Numbered from the stretch's first letter, positions 42,666 through 52,124 are shown. The stretch: 64,000 bases of DNA from Brachyspira hampsonii (GCF_001746205.1 NZ_MDCO01000012.1:801075-865074); one strand, 5' to 3'. The notes: generated by a model not told the origin, from the sequence alone. Program-made: numbers and translations.

Positions 42666-43007
42666 ATGATTATTAGTTTTAAGTCTATCAAAGATATTTT
42701 AGACGAAAAAGCTGTATTGATGAAAGAGGTTTATGAGAAAGAGCTTTTTAAAAAGTATTTTTCTCTTATACCTCTTTTACAATATCAATTCAATAGAAAA
42801 GATGTTTATAATTTTTTTTCTTATATAAATTATGATTTTGATATAAGTTTTAGTATTACTGCTTATCAACCATATAATAATGTATTTTGTCTATATGATT
42901 ACTTTACAGATGATAAATATGAGATTTATTTCTCATCTGTAAATGGTGTAAAAATTAATAATCAATATATAAATAATCCTGAAAAAATAATGTTAGTTAT
43001 AGTATAA
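42666..43007 (+). CDS. Small protein of unknown function in the DUF2589 module
   Basis: I do not recognise this 113-residue protein. It is rich in Tyr and Phe and looks like a mixed alpha/beta cytosolic protein: an N-terminal helix (IKDILDEKAVLMKEVYEKELFKKYF) followed by predicted strands (YDFDISFSITAYQPYNNVFCLYDYF and KYEIYFSSVNGVKINN). No signal peptide. The ribosome-binding site is weak. It lies 35 bases after the DUF2589 gene and 17 before the next small gene, so the three probably form one transcript. Confidence 0.6.
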   Translation: MIISFKSIKDILDEKAVLMKEVYEKELFKKYFSLIPLLQYQFNRKDVYNFFSYINYDFDISFSITAYQPYNNVFCLYDYFTDDKYEIYFSSVNGVKINNQYINNPEKIMLVIV

Positions 43008-43024
43008 TAAAAATAGGAGATTTT

Positions 43025-43294
43025 ATGTCTGAAAGTAAATATTTTGATTTAACTAATATAAGATATGTAAAAAGAATAATAGTTGGTCAAAATAATCCGA
43101 ATGTTCCTTATAAAGAAGAAGATTATCAAAAAGCAGCTGAGCTTTTAAATAAATGTTTAAATGAAGTTCCACGTGGAAAAATTATAGGTATAGAAAGAAA
43201 TTTTTATTTATTTAATTTGGGAGAACATCAAGTAGTTCTTCAATGGCTTACTTATCATGTAGGATTTGAAAAAAAACCTATGTGGCTTGAATAA
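43025..43294 (+). CDS. Small protein of unknown function, last gene of the DUF2589 module
   Basis: I do not recognise this 89-residue protein. Soluble, alpha/beta: YVKRIIVGQNNPNVP, a helix EEDYQKAAELLNKCLNE, then strands KIIGIERNFYLFNLGEHQVVLQWLTYHVGF. AATAGGAGATTTT is a good ribosome-binding site. It ends five bases before the convergent map gene. A role as a partner of the DUF2589-type proteins is suggested only by the operon. Confidence 0.65.
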   Translation: MSESKYFDLTNIRYVKRIIVGQNNPNVPYKEEDYQKAAELLNKCLNEVPRGKIIGIERNFYLFNLGEHQVVLQWLTYHVGFEKKPMWLE

Positions 43295-43299
43295 TAATT

Positions 43300-44094
43300 T
43301 TATTTTTTTATTCCAAGTATTTCCACGCCTGTTTGAGTGATTAAAACAGTATGTTCAAAATGCACAGCTAATGAATAGTCAGCAGTAGATAAAGTCCAGC
43401 CGTCTTTTTCTTTTTCGTATTTATCAGTACCGTTTGTTATCATAAGCTCTAAGGCAAGTACCATATTAGGTTCCAATATAACATCATTATTTGGGTGATA
43501 GAAATTAAATATATATGGAGCTTCATGATATTCATATCCTACACCATGACCTGTAAGCGATTTTATAACATTAAATCCGTATTCATGAACTTTATTTTCA
43601 ACTGTTTTCCCGTATTCGCTTAAAAGTACATTCGGCTTTAATTTACAAATAGCATATTCTAAAGATTTTTTGCAGGCATCTATAAGTTTATATGCCCTAT
43701 GATTAACAGAACCCATACCTCCTTCTATAACTATTGTTCTTGCACAGTCAGCATAGTATCCGTTATATTTAACTCCTACATCCACGCATACAGGCTCTCC
43801 ATGAACAAGTATTTTATTGTTTGTGGGTCTGCCATGTGCTATTTCATTTCCGCTTGATATGCTTGTAGCAAATCCGTAATTAGGAACTTCAAGGTTAGCG
43901 GGGTAGGCATTTTTTGACTTTATGTATTTTTCTACTTCTTTGTCTACTTTAGAAGCCCTTACTCCAGACATGCAAAGTTTAAATGCTAAATCAATAGAAT
44001 CCTGTGCTATTTCAGCTGCTTTTCTTATATTGACTATTGCATCTTCATCTTTTATAATTGGTTTTACTATTTCTTTTACTTCTTTTATAAACAT
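43300..44094 (-). CDS. map: Methionine aminopeptidase, type I
   Basis: Removes the initiator methionine from new proteins. The 264 residues carry all five metal ligands of the pita-bread fold: Asp in VCVDVGVKYNGYYADCART (two), His in LTGHGVGYEYHEAP, Glu in MVLALELMITNG, and Glu in HFEHTVLIT. The usual Glu-Pro after the fourth ligand is Glu-Leu here. An N-terminal extension of about 25 residues precedes the catalytic domain. AAAGGATAT lies before the ATG. It is followed upstream by a small membrane protein gene. Confidence 0.95.
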   Translation of the reverse strand: MFIKEVKEIVKPIIKDEDAIVNIRKAAEIAQDSIDLAFKLCMSGVRASKVDKEVEKYIKSKNAYPANLEVPNYGFATSISSGNEIAHGRPTNNKILVHGEPVCVDVGVKYNGYYADCARTIVIEGGMGSVNHRAYKLIDACKKSLEYAICKLKPNVLLSEYGKTVENKVHEYGFNVIKSLTGHGVGYEYHEAPYIFNFYHPNNDVILEPNMVLALELMITNGTDKYEKEKDGWTLSTADYSLAVHFEHTVLITQTGVEILGIKK

Positions 44095-44108
44095 TTATTA
44101 TATATCCT

Positions 44109-44372
44109 TTATTTCAAAGATTTAGGAGTAAATATATATAAAAGAATCACCAATATAAAAGATCCTAATACAGCAGATGATAAATTTATTTTTATATATT
44201 GTATATTACTTATTCTAGGCAGATAGTAAGATCCAAGCAGAGCACCAACAGTTGCTATAAGAAACATCATCACCCAGCCTCCGAATACTTTTATTTTAAG
44301 TATTTTACCGAATACCAAACTGACAATGATTCCTATAACTATAAATGCTGATACTACTATAATATATTCCAT
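44109..44372 (-). CDS. Small three-helix membrane protein
   Basis: The 87 residues form three hydrophobic helices (about 3-22, 32-50 and 64-82). The pattern, with GGWVMMFLIATVGALLGSYYLP in the second, resembles the GlsB/YeaQ/YmgE (transglycosylase-associated) family, but the match is loose. AGAGG precedes the ATG. It lies just upstream of map on the same strand with a 14-base gap, so it is probably co-transcribed with it. Function unknown. Confidence 0.7.
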   Translation of the reverse strand: MEYIIVVSAFIVIGIIVSLVFGKILKIKVFGGWVMMFLIATVGALLGSYYLPRISNIQYIKINLSSAVLGSFILVILLYIFTPKSLK

Positions 44373-44399
44373 ATTTTTTTTATAACCTCTTTTATTTTA

Positions 44400-47150
44400 C
44401 TAATTAGATGAGAGTCCTATAAAAAATGATTTTAATCCTCCTTCATCATTTTCTATCGGTACAAATATCATATGGGAAATATCCTTTCTATCTTCAGTAT
44501 CAAATTTATTTTTTATAGAGTCCGAAGCAAATGGATCAGATACATATAATGTTTTTTTATGAGATAGAATCTTTTTAAATAAAGGCTCATTCTCGCTAAT
44601 ACTCAATTTATTTTTTGTATTATCTGATATATTTTGAGATTCTACTATATCATAATTTCCATTATCTTGTCTGCTAAGCATAGCAGCATGTATAATATCT
44701 AATCCTGACTGATCTTTTACCCATTCCAACATTTCTTTCATATTTTTATTAATAAATTTCTTACCTCTAAGAGCTTTTAAAACTTTTTTCCAATTAGAAG
44801 TCATGTTTTCTTTTACTTTTTCTTCTGCCTCTCTGTAAAAATCATTTGGTACTTTAGGCACTTCCTCAGGATCATATAAATCTTTATCTATTAGATCCTC
44901 TGTATCAAAAGTATCTTTTTCGCTTGCAGGTTTAATTACTTCTCCGTCATCGTATTCTTCATTGAAGTTAGGTGATATATTAGAATTTTCCTCATTACTA
45001 TTATTATCTTCATCATCATAATCACCTAATAGAAAATCCTTATTAAGAGAAAAATTAAAGGCATCGCTTGAAGAAAAATATTCTTCTTCTTTTTTTACTA
45101 TCTCATCTTCTAAAATAGAGCCATGACTTATCAAAATATCCCCCTCATTATTATCGTCTATAATATCATCTATTCCTTTTATAATATCATTATCTGATGA
45201 GTTATTCTTATTATCAATAGTTTCTTCTAGTTCTTCTTTATTATCTTCTCCATTATTTTCTATTTCATCTTTCAAATCAGGTATATCGTCCAAATTTTCT
45301 ACAGTATCATTGATATTATTATCTTCATCATCATCTAGTATATTGTCAGAATCTAAAAGCTCATCATCAGAATACTCTTTCATTTCCGGCATATCATTAT
45401 CTTTATTTTCTTCTTCAGATTCTTTATTATCATTGTCTTCTTCAAGTACATCATCTAAATTAGGTATATCATCTAAATCTTCTACAGTGTCATTGATATT
45501 ATTATCTTCATCATCATCTAGTATATTGTCAGAATCTAAAAGCTCATCATCAGAATACTCTTTCATTTCCGGCATATCATTATCTTTGTTTTCTTCTTCA
45601 GATTCTTTATTATCATTGTCTTCTTCAAGTACATCATCTAAATTAGGTACATCTTCCAAATCATCATTGTCTTCTTCAAGTACATCATCTAAATTAGGTA
45701 CATCATCTAGATTATCATTATCTTCTTCAAGTACATCATCTAAGTTAGGTACATCGTCTAAATTATCATTATCTTCTTCGATTACATCATCTAAGTTAGG
45801 TATATCATTTAAATTATCATTATCTTCTTCAAGTACATCGTCTAAATTAGGTACATCATCTAAATTTTCTAATTTTATACTTTCATCATCATCATTTTCA
45901 TTATCTAATACTTTATCCAAATATGATAAATCTTCTAATTTTATATTTTCATCTTCATTATTGTTATCTTGAAGTGTTTCTCCTCCATCTTCTAATACAT
46001 CATCTAATTTTATTATATCATCATTATCTGAGCTATCATTTTCAACTTTTATATCTTCTATTTCATCTATATTAGGTAAGTCAATTTTACTGTTTTTTGT
46101 GATTCTATTTTTTTTATTTAAATATTTTATACTTTCATCATCTAATCCTTCTAAATCATTATTGTAATCATCAATATTAAATTCTTCATCATTTACAATA
46201 TTAGAATTAGCATAATTGTTTATAGGCGGTTCGCTTTCATCATATATATTTTCTTCTAAATCTTCTTCAGGCTCATTTGCTATATTATTACTAGCTGGTC
46301 TTAATCTTTCTATAAGAGATGTTGTAAGTAAGAAAATAAAAGACAGAGATAAAAGTCCTAATATTATATATTTTAAATATTTTTGAACTATAGGTACATT
46401 AAGTTCTAATATACCTATACTGAAATTCTCTATATCTTTAACTTTTCCAGAATAAAAAGCGAATGTATTATTATCAGCTTCAATACTTCCTGTACTTCCT
46501 ATATCTCTATTCATATACTGATTTAAACTGTCTATTGATATGCTGTTAATGTCTATAGAAGGGTTATAATAAAGTACACCATTAGAGAGTACAACAAAGT
46601 TAAGATTATATGAAGTATTTTCAAATATTTTTTTAAATACACTTGCTACTATATATCCTACTTCTATTCCTCTGTCATTTTTTATAGGTTTAACAAAGTA
46701 TACACCATCATAATCTTTATCGAAAAATGCAATAGCTTTAGAGTTTTTATAGCTTTCCAAATCTACAGGCTTAGTTTTAACAGGAGAAGAAAATACTGAT
46801 TTACCATCTGCCAAATACAGAGCAACAGTATCAAATGGGTAATTGCCGCTTCTAAATATTGATATAATTCTATCTCTTTCGGCAGTATCTATTCCATTTA
46901 ATATCACCTGCTGTAAAAGATTGATAAAAGGATAACTATCAACTATTTTATTAAGTCTTTCATCATAATCCTTAACCAAATTTACTATACTATTCTGACA
47001 TATCAAAGCATTTCTATCAAGTTTTTTTGTATCAACATCAAAAGCATCTTTTTTCAGACCGAATACAAATGTAATAAATAAAGCAAGAACTATTAAATTT
47101 ATAAGTATAGATATATATACAAAGATAGATATCTTATTTTTGTCAGACAT
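44400..47150 (-). CDS. Membrane protein with extracytoplasmic sensor-like domain, acidic repeat tail and GAF-like C-terminus
   Basis: Unknown function. The 916 residues have an N-terminal helix (about 9-30), an extracytoplasmic region of about 230 residues with a Cache-like look, a second helix (about 264-284), then about 450 cytoplasmic residues rich in Asp/Glu/Asn, and a C-terminal domain of about 165 residues with GAF-like features (LEWVKDQSGLDIIHAAML, ...SHMIFVPIENDEGGLKSFFIGL). The acidic part has seven units of a 17-residue repeat around DDVPNLDDVLEEDNDN and two copies of EMKEYSDDELLDSDNIL. ATG at 47150 was chosen over a TTG 18 bases upstream because GAGGTG precedes it. Likely co-transcribed with the next gene. 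Confidence 0.75.
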   Translation of the reverse strand: MSDKNKISIFVYISILINLIVLALFITFVFGLKKDAFDVDTKKLDRNALICQNSIVNLVKDYDERLNKIVDSYPFINLLQQVILNGIDTAERDRIISIFRSGNYPFDTVALYLADGKSVFSSPVKTKPVDLESYKNSKAIAFFDKDYDGVYFVKPIKNDRGIEVGYIVASVFKKIFENTSYNLNFVVLSNGVLYYNPSIDINSISIDSLNQYMNRDIGSTGSIEADNNTFAFYSGKVKDIENFSIGILELNVPIVQKYLKYIILGLLSLSFIFLLTTSLIERLRPASNNIANEPEEDLEENIYDESEPPINNYANSNIVNDEEFNIDDYNNDLEGLDDESIKYLNKKNRITKNSKIDLPNIDEIEDIKVENDSSDNDDIIKLDDVLEDGGETLQDNNNEDENIKLEDLSYLDKVLDNENDDDESIKLENLDDVPNLDDVLEEDNDNLNDIPNLDDVIEEDNDNLDDVPNLDDVLEEDNDNLDDVPNLDDVLEEDNDDLEDVPNLDDVLEEDNDNKESEEENKDNDMPEMKEYSDDELLDSDNILDDDEDNNINDTVEDLDDIPNLDDVLEEDNDNKESEEENKDNDMPEMKEYSDDELLDSDNILDDDEDNNINDTVENLDDIPDLKDEIENNGEDNKEELEETIDNKNNSSDNDIIKGIDDIIDDNNEGDILISHGSILEDEIVKKEEEYFSSSDAFNFSLNKDFLLGDYDDEDNNSNEENSNISPNFNEEYDDGEVIKPASEKDTFDTEDLIDKDLYDPEEVPKVPNDFYREAEEKVKENMTSNWKKVLKALRGKKFINKNMKEMLEWVKDQSGLDIIHAAMLSRQDNGNYDIVESQNISDNTKNKLSISENEPLFKKILSHKKTLYVSDPFASDSIKNKFDTEDRKDISHMIFVPIENDEGGLKSFFIGLSSN
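45298..45870 (-). repeat. Coding minisatellite in the acidic membrane protein
   Basis: A 183-bp (61-codon) direct duplication lies at about 45298-45663, next to a tandem array of 51-bp (17-codon) units at about 45645-45870. Both are in frame. Such arrays readily change length by recombination, so the protein's tail may vary between strains. Confidence 0.8.
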
Positions 47151-47171
47151 ATTAACACCTCTAAACAACTA

Positions 47172-49232
47172 TTATTTTTTTGTTATGCTTCTTTTGGCAT
47201 CTTCCTCTGCTTTGCTTATTATAGAGGATAACATTTTATCGAAAGCAGCAAACACATCATCTGTTTTTGAATTAGATGAATTATCCAAATTAGATGATTT
47301 TATATCTTCTTTAGAATCTTCGTCTTTTTCATTTTTATTTTTTATATTATCGATAGCTTTATTATATGAATTTAGTATATCCATACTAATATCATGAGAA
47401 TCATTATTGATATGGTTCTCAGATTTTTTGCTATTAAATAAATTTCTCACATACTCTTTATTTTTTTCTTCTTCTTTTGCTTTGTAGCTTGATAACAGCT
47501 CATTTTTTATTATTTTTTTATTAAATTCATTATTAATATTTTTAGAGCTATTTTCTTCTTTTTCATAACTATCTGATATATTATTTTTTAGTATATTTTC
47601 ATCTAAATATAAAGTTTCTTTAATAAAACTTGAAGAAACATTATTTAATTCTTCATTAGATATTGACATAAACTCTTCTTTATTATAATTTACTTCTTCT
47701 TTATGCTCACTTATAATATCATCATAGTTTTCTTCATACTGTTCTTCTTTTATCTCATAATCATTTACAATATTTTCATAATTTTCTTCCTGCTCTTCTT
47801 CTTTCACTTTATAATCATCTACAGATATATTATCATAATACTCGTCTTCATTATCGCTTCTAATATCATAAAGACTATCTTCTAAAAAAGTTTCTTCTAT
47901 TGCTCTATTGTATTCTTCCTGCAAATCTTTTTTTATATCAGCAAATGCTGTTTCTATATCTATTTCAGTTTTTATTTCTTCTGTTTTGTTTTCTAAATTT
48001 TCTAATTTTTCCTCTAAATCTTTTTTATCAATAGCAAATTTATTTTTGCATGCATTTATTTCTTCTTTTATAGTTGATACTATATTTAATATATCTTTTC
48101 CTATATTGAATTTATCATCATTTTTGTACTCTGTATTATTTTTTATATATTCATCAGGTATTTTGTATTGTACCTTTTGAACTATAGGAGGCATTTCTTC
48201 TATAGGATTTGATTTAGGTAGTTGTGAGTTAACTATATTTTTACTTATAAGCTCATCATCTCCTTTTATGCTTTCCACATAATCTTTATTGCTTTTTACC
48301 TGCATAATATACTTGAAGAAATATACTATAGCTTTTATAAGTAATTGACAAACTAGTATTAATAATGCGGTTATAGCCAGCACTATAAGTTCAAAGTAGT
48401 TAGGATATTCTTTTCCTATCATAGAAACAGAAAGAGAATCATTAACCATGAAGCTAGGCTGTTTTTTATAGTAAGCATATCTATTTATAACGCTTGAAAC
48501 TTTTTCTATATTATTATCTCCAACGGCTTCTCTGACATTGTAAACAGAGTTTCTAGCATCGCTTACATAAAGTCTTTTATCTGCTACTTGATAATACATA
48601 GCTATATCAGATACATAGGCATAATCATTTCTAGTGGCAACTATTATTTCACCATAAGGATTTTTTATATACTCCATTATATAGAATGCATTTTCATTTG
48701 TAGCATTCAGCACTAATGAACCTTTTGTTTTAATTTCATTTATTAAATTATCCTGAAGCTCTAAAGGCCAAGATTTATTTCTTGATAAATATAAATTAAG
48801 AAGCATTTTTCCTTCAATATTAAATACAGTCATACCTCTCAGATATGGATTTTCTACAGTCATTTTATAATAATTATTTTTATATTTATCTATTTGAGTT
48901 TTTGAAGGCGTATTATTAGGATTGAAATCTTTTAGTGAATCTGATGTTTGATACATACTATATCCTACATAATCAGATATAGATTGAGTTATTAAATTAA
49001 CTTGATACTCAGATACGCTATTTCTTTTTATTTTCATTTTTACAGCTATTTTGTCTATTCTCTGCATCATCATGTCTAAATAATCATTTATGAACACTGC
49101 TATTGCATTATTTTCAGGCAATACAGTATTGCTTGCAGCACGGGCAAACATTGCCGCTATAAAAATGATAAGAAAAGATATCATTAAGCTTAAAATAGTC
49201 TTCATTATTTTTTGTTTTTCATTTTCATTCAT
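47172..49232 (-). CDS. Membrane protein with extracytoplasmic sensor-like domain and acidic cytoplasmic tail
   Basis: Unknown function. The 686 residues have a first helix (about 11-32), an extracytoplasmic domain of about 240 residues with a Cache-like look, a second helix (about 280-308), and about 375 cytoplasmic residues of Glu/Asp/Lys/Asn-rich coil, including ENLENKTEEIKTEIDIETAF and EQEENYENIVNDYEIKEE repeats. The layout is the same as in the adjacent 916-residue protein, so the two are probably a pair of related parts. There is no kinase, methyl-accepting or GGDEF domain. AAAGGTC precedes the ATG. Confidence 0.75.
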   Translation of the reverse strand: MNENEKQKIMKTILSLMISFLIIFIAAMFARAASNTVLPENNAIAVFINDYLDMMMQRIDKIAVKMKIKRNSVSEYQVNLITQSISDYVGYSMYQTSDSLKDFNPNNTPSKTQIDKYKNNYYKMTVENPYLRGMTVFNIEGKMLLNLYLSRNKSWPLELQDNLINEIKTKGSLVLNATNENAFYIMEYIKNPYGEIIVATRNDYAYVSDIAMYYQVADKRLYVSDARNSVYNVREAVGDNNIEKVSSVINRYAYYKKQPSFMVNDSLSVSMIGKEYPNYFELIVLAITALLILVCQLLIKAIVYFFKYIMQVKSNKDYVESIKGDDELISKNIVNSQLPKSNPIEEMPPIVQKVQYKIPDEYIKNNTEYKNDDKFNIGKDILNIVSTIKEEINACKNKFAIDKKDLEEKLENLENKTEEIKTEIDIETAFADIKKDLQEEYNRAIEETFLEDSLYDIRSDNEDEYYDNISVDDYKVKEEEQEENYENIVNDYEIKEEQYEENYDDIISEHKEEVNYNKEEFMSISNEELNNVSSSFIKETLYLDENILKNNISDSYEKEENSSKNINNEFNKKIIKNELLSSYKAKEEEKNKEYVRNLFNSKKSENHINNDSHDISMDILNSYNKAIDNIKNKNEKDEDSKEDIKSSNLDNSSNSKTDDVFAAFDKMLSSIISKAEEDAKRSITKK

Positions 49233-49370
49233 AATATTTGACCTTTAGATATAGTTATCTTCTAATAAAGATACAAGAAACTATATTAGTTATCGGCTAA
49301 AGCGAATTTTACTTGAAATGTTTTCTTTGTTGGTTGGATTAATTTAGGGCTGTATATTATAAAGAGCTCC

Positions 49371-49570
49371 GCTGAGCCGTATACGACATAAATGCGCCTG
49401 ACTTTTTTCGTCAGGTGGGCTCCTCAGAAACATGACCTTGATTTCTCAAAACCGTATCGCGATAACGGCGAGCCTATCATTAATGCTTCGCTCCAGATCC
49501 CTAATGCATTAATTTATACTGGCGCAAGAATGTACTATCGTTCAACGAGAACAGCAGAGTTCTTACAATA
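49371..49570. other. GC-rich anomalous segment, possible structured RNA or foreign remnant
   Basis: This 200-bp segment is 46% G+C by my count, in a window that is otherwise near 27%. It lies in the 485-bp gap between two genes. It has a strong stem CGCCTGAC / GTCAGGTG (49395-49402, 49410-49417) enclosed by GAGCC / GGCTC (49374-49378, 49418-49422), and palindromes TATCGCGATA and TAATGCATTA. An 84-codon ORF on the plus strand covers it, but I do not trust it as a gene. Candidates are an unrecognised structured RNA or a fragment of transferred DNA. I find no match to tmRNA, SRP RNA or RNase P RNA. Confidence 0.5.
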
Positions 49571-49717
49571 TAAATTCTTTTTAATTATTTGTCAAGACTA
49601 TAATAACAAAATTAACATAATATTTAAAAATTTATTTGCTTTTTGATTAATTTTTAATATACTTGACAAACATTTTATAGAAAATATAATATATAATAAA
49701 TTTTTAAGGGTTATTTT

Positions 49718-50320
49718 ATGATTAAAAATATTATTTCAGATATTGGAAATGTATTATATGAATTTAGCGTAAATGAATTTATGAATAAATATATAGCTTC
49801 TGAAGATAGAGAACAATTTTTACAAAGTTCATTTCTAAATGAAAATTGGAATCTTATGGATAAGGGTGATTTAGCTTTTAATGATGCAAGAAAATTATTT
49901 ATACAAATGAATCCGAAATATAAAAAAATTATAGATGATTTATTTGATAGTGCATTAACATTATGCCTTAATAGAAATCATAATAATATATCTTTACTTA
50001 AAGAATATAAAAATAAAGGATATGATATATACTATCTTTCTAATATGCCGGCTGAAACATTTGAAGTATTGAGAAAAGAAACGGATTTTTTTGATAATAC
50101 TTGTATAGGAGGTGTTGTTTCTGCACATGTAAAAATGATTAAGCCGAATAAAGATATTTATGAACATTTTTTAAATAAATTCTGCTTAAAAGCTGATGAA
50201 TGTCTATTTATAGATGATAATATCAATAATGTTAATTCTGCTTTAGAGATTGGTATTAATGCTGTGCAATTAAAAAAAATAGATGATATGAAAGTTATAT
50301 TACAAGATATGCTTAAATAA
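49718..50320 (+). CDS. HAD-superfamily hydrolase (YihX-like)
   Basis: Small-molecule phosphatase of the haloacid dehalogenase superfamily. The 200 residues show motif I as SDIGNVLYEF (the D-x-G-N form seen in YihX-type members), motif II in YYLSNMPAETF, the conserved Lys in MIKPNKDIYEHFL, and motif III in ECLFIDDNINNV. The helical cap sits between motifs I and II. AAGG precedes the ATG. The substrate cannot be told; relatives act on sugar phosphates. It lies 13 bases before the kinase gene and may be co-transcribed with it. Confidence 0.88.
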   Translation: MIKNIISDIGNVLYEFSVNEFMNKYIASEDREQFLQSSFLNENWNLMDKGDLAFNDARKLFIQMNPKYKKIIDDLFDSALTLCLNRNHNNISLLKEYKNKGYDIYYLSNMPAETFEVLRKETDFFDNTCIGGVVSAHVKMIKPNKDIYEHFLNKFCLKADECLFIDDNINNVNSALEIGINAVQLKKIDDMKVILQDMLK

Positions 50321-50333
50321 ATAATAATATATT

Positions 50334-52124
50334 ATGAATTTTATAAAAAAAATATTATCAAAAATAAAGATTAGATATGGTATATTATTTCCAAGTCTTA
50401 TATGTTTATTTACTGTAATAAATTTTATAGCTACTTTATGGCTAAGCAGTTTTATATATGAGCCTAACATTACAAATCAATTTTATATGTTTGCCATAAT
50501 GTTTTTTCCTCTTACAAGCATTATGATAGGCATTATAGTGATAATTAAATTTATTGTTGATGCTATAATGAAAAAAGAGGGGTCTCATTTAAAATTGGTA
50601 ATAGTATTGATTATGGGGCTTATGACTGTGCTTCCAAGTATTGTTATAAGTAAAATATCTACATATATAATTAAAACAAATTTAAATTTATTTTTAGATC
50701 AAAATATAAACAGTTCTGTAGAATATGTAATGGATATTTCAAATAGAGAAATAATAGAGAAGCAGGAATTTATGCATGGAATTATAGAAAAAGTGGGGAT
50801 AAATTATTTTAATAATTTGTTTGATAATTTAGGAACAGGCTATTCTAAGTATGAAGATATAAGTGATACTATAAAGTCTTCTAAATATTTTGATAATGTA
50901 GTATTTTTGTCAAATTCCTATAATGTAAATAATATAATTTTTTTTAATTCAGCTAATTATATACCTCTTGATATTAACTATAAATTAACTAATACTAATA
51001 TAATATTTATTAATAGCGAATATAACGGTTCATTTTATGTTAATGCAATTATACCATTATCTCATAGCAATAATTATGTAATATGGTCTGAAACTATGCC
51101 CAAAAATTATATAGAAGTAAGAAATAATGCTTTAGAAAGCTTTAGGATATATAATTCTGTTAATATGTTTACTAATGAGTTTTCTATGATACTTAGCTTG
51201 ATGTATATATTTGTTCTTGGTATATCTGCATTCTTTTCTATAATACTTGGAATAGCTTTATCGAGGTTAATAACAGGACCTATAAGCCTTATACTTAATG
51301 CTACAAACTCTATTACAAATGCTGATTTTAATATAGATATGAAGCTTGGAGGAGTACATGACATGAGAAATCTAATACATAGATTCAATGTAATGGCTAG
51401 GGCTTTAAAATACCATAGAGATAGAGAAAATACTAGAGCAAGACTTGAAACTTGGAGAGAGGCTGCTATTAAAGTGGCTCATGAAATAAAAAATCCGCTT
51501 ATGCCTATAATAATGAATGCTGAGCTTATAGATAGGAAAATATCTGTGAATATGACTGAAAAAGATGTTGAAAGGGCTAAAAATTCTTCCAATATTATAA
51601 TAAAAAATGCTAATGTGATTTCTAATTTGGTGAGATCCTTCTCTGAATTTTCATTTGCTATTAAACTTTCAGATGAGAAGCAGTCTATTAATGGTGCTTT
51701 AATAGAGGTTTTAGAATCATTCAAAAATATCAGCTCCATTAAATTTAGTGTAGTATTGAGTAAGCATGATTATTTTATTAATATGGATAGAGAAAAATTG
51801 ATAATGGCTTTTAGAAATTTGATAAAAAATGCTGTAGAAGCTATGGAAAAGTCTTCAGGATATGTAATATATATATCATCATATCATGAAATTATAGATT
51901 TGAATGAATTTTTTATTATTAGTATTACAGATACAGGCATAGGAATAGAAAAAAATAATTTACATAAAATATTTGAGCCTTATTTTACTTCAAAAGAAAA
52001 GGGTACAGGTATAGGACTTTCCACTGTTGAGAAAATCATATCTGAACATAACGGAACTATAGAAGTGGAATCGATACCAAATGAAGGAACTACTTTCTTT
52101 ATAAAATTTATGGTTGAATCATAG
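50334..52124 (+). CDS. Membrane sensor histidine kinase, NtrY-like
   Basis: Inner-membrane two-component sensor kinase. The 596 residues have three or four N-terminal helices (about 14-120), an extracytoplasmic domain of about 150 residues, a helix near 290-312, a HAMP domain (LSRLITGPISLILNATNSITNAD), the phospho-acceptor His in VAHEIKNPLMPI (about residue 385) and the ATPase domain with FRNLIKNAVEAME (N box), DTGIGIEK (G1) and GTGIGLSTVEKII (G2). The overall plan is that of NtrY. No NtrX-type regulator lies near; a short receiver-like gene converges on its 3' end. Confidence 0.93.
   Translation: MNFIKKILSKIKIRYGILFPSLICLFTVINFIATLWLSSFIYEPNITNQFYMFAIMFFPLTSIMIGIIVIIKFIVDAIMKKEGSHLKLVIVLIMGLMTVLPSIVISKISTYIIKTNLNLFLDQNINSSVEYVMDISNREIIEKQEFMHGIIEKVGINYFNNLFDNLGTGYSKYEDISDTIKSSKYFDNVVFLSNSYNVNNIIFFNSANYIPLDINYKLTNTNIIFINSEYNGSFYVNAIIPLSHSNNYVIWSETMPKNYIEVRNNALESFRIYNSVNMFTNEFSMILSLMYIFVLGISAFFSIILGIALSRLITGPISLILNATNSITNADFNIDMKLGGVHDMRNLIHRFNVMARALKYHRDRENTRARLETWREAAIKVAHEIKNPLMPIIMNAELIDRKISVNMTEKDVERAKNSSNIIIKNANVISNLVRSFSEFSFAIKLSDEKQSINGALIEVLESFKNISSIKFSVVLSKHDYFINMDREKLIMAFRNLIKNAVEAMEKSSGYVIYISSYHEIIDLNEFFIISITDTGIGIEKNNLHKIFEPYFTSKEKGTGIGLSTVEKIISEHNGTIEVESIPNEGTTFFIKFMVES

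Noticed and set aside
42690-42720. Fourth ECF-type promoter (TTAGACGAA on the plus strand)
   Set aside because: It lies inside a coding region and there is no matching GGAAC element at 16-17 bases.
45310-45972. 220-codon Ser/Leu-rich plus-strand ORF
   Set aside because: It is the antisense shadow of the acidic 17-residue repeats of the minus-strand membrane protein; the Ser runs are the complement of Asp/Glu codons.
49340-49580. Possible tmRNA, SRP RNA or RNase P RNA in the GC-rich island
   Set aside because: None of the conserved signatures (tRNA-like ends and tag frame, the SRP tetraloop region, P4 elements of RNase P) can be found.
49392-49646. 84-codon plus-strand ORF over the GC-rich island
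   Set aside because: No ribosome-binding site, no family features, and its last third runs into ordinary AT-rich non-coding DNA. The composition and stems fit a structured or foreign segment better.
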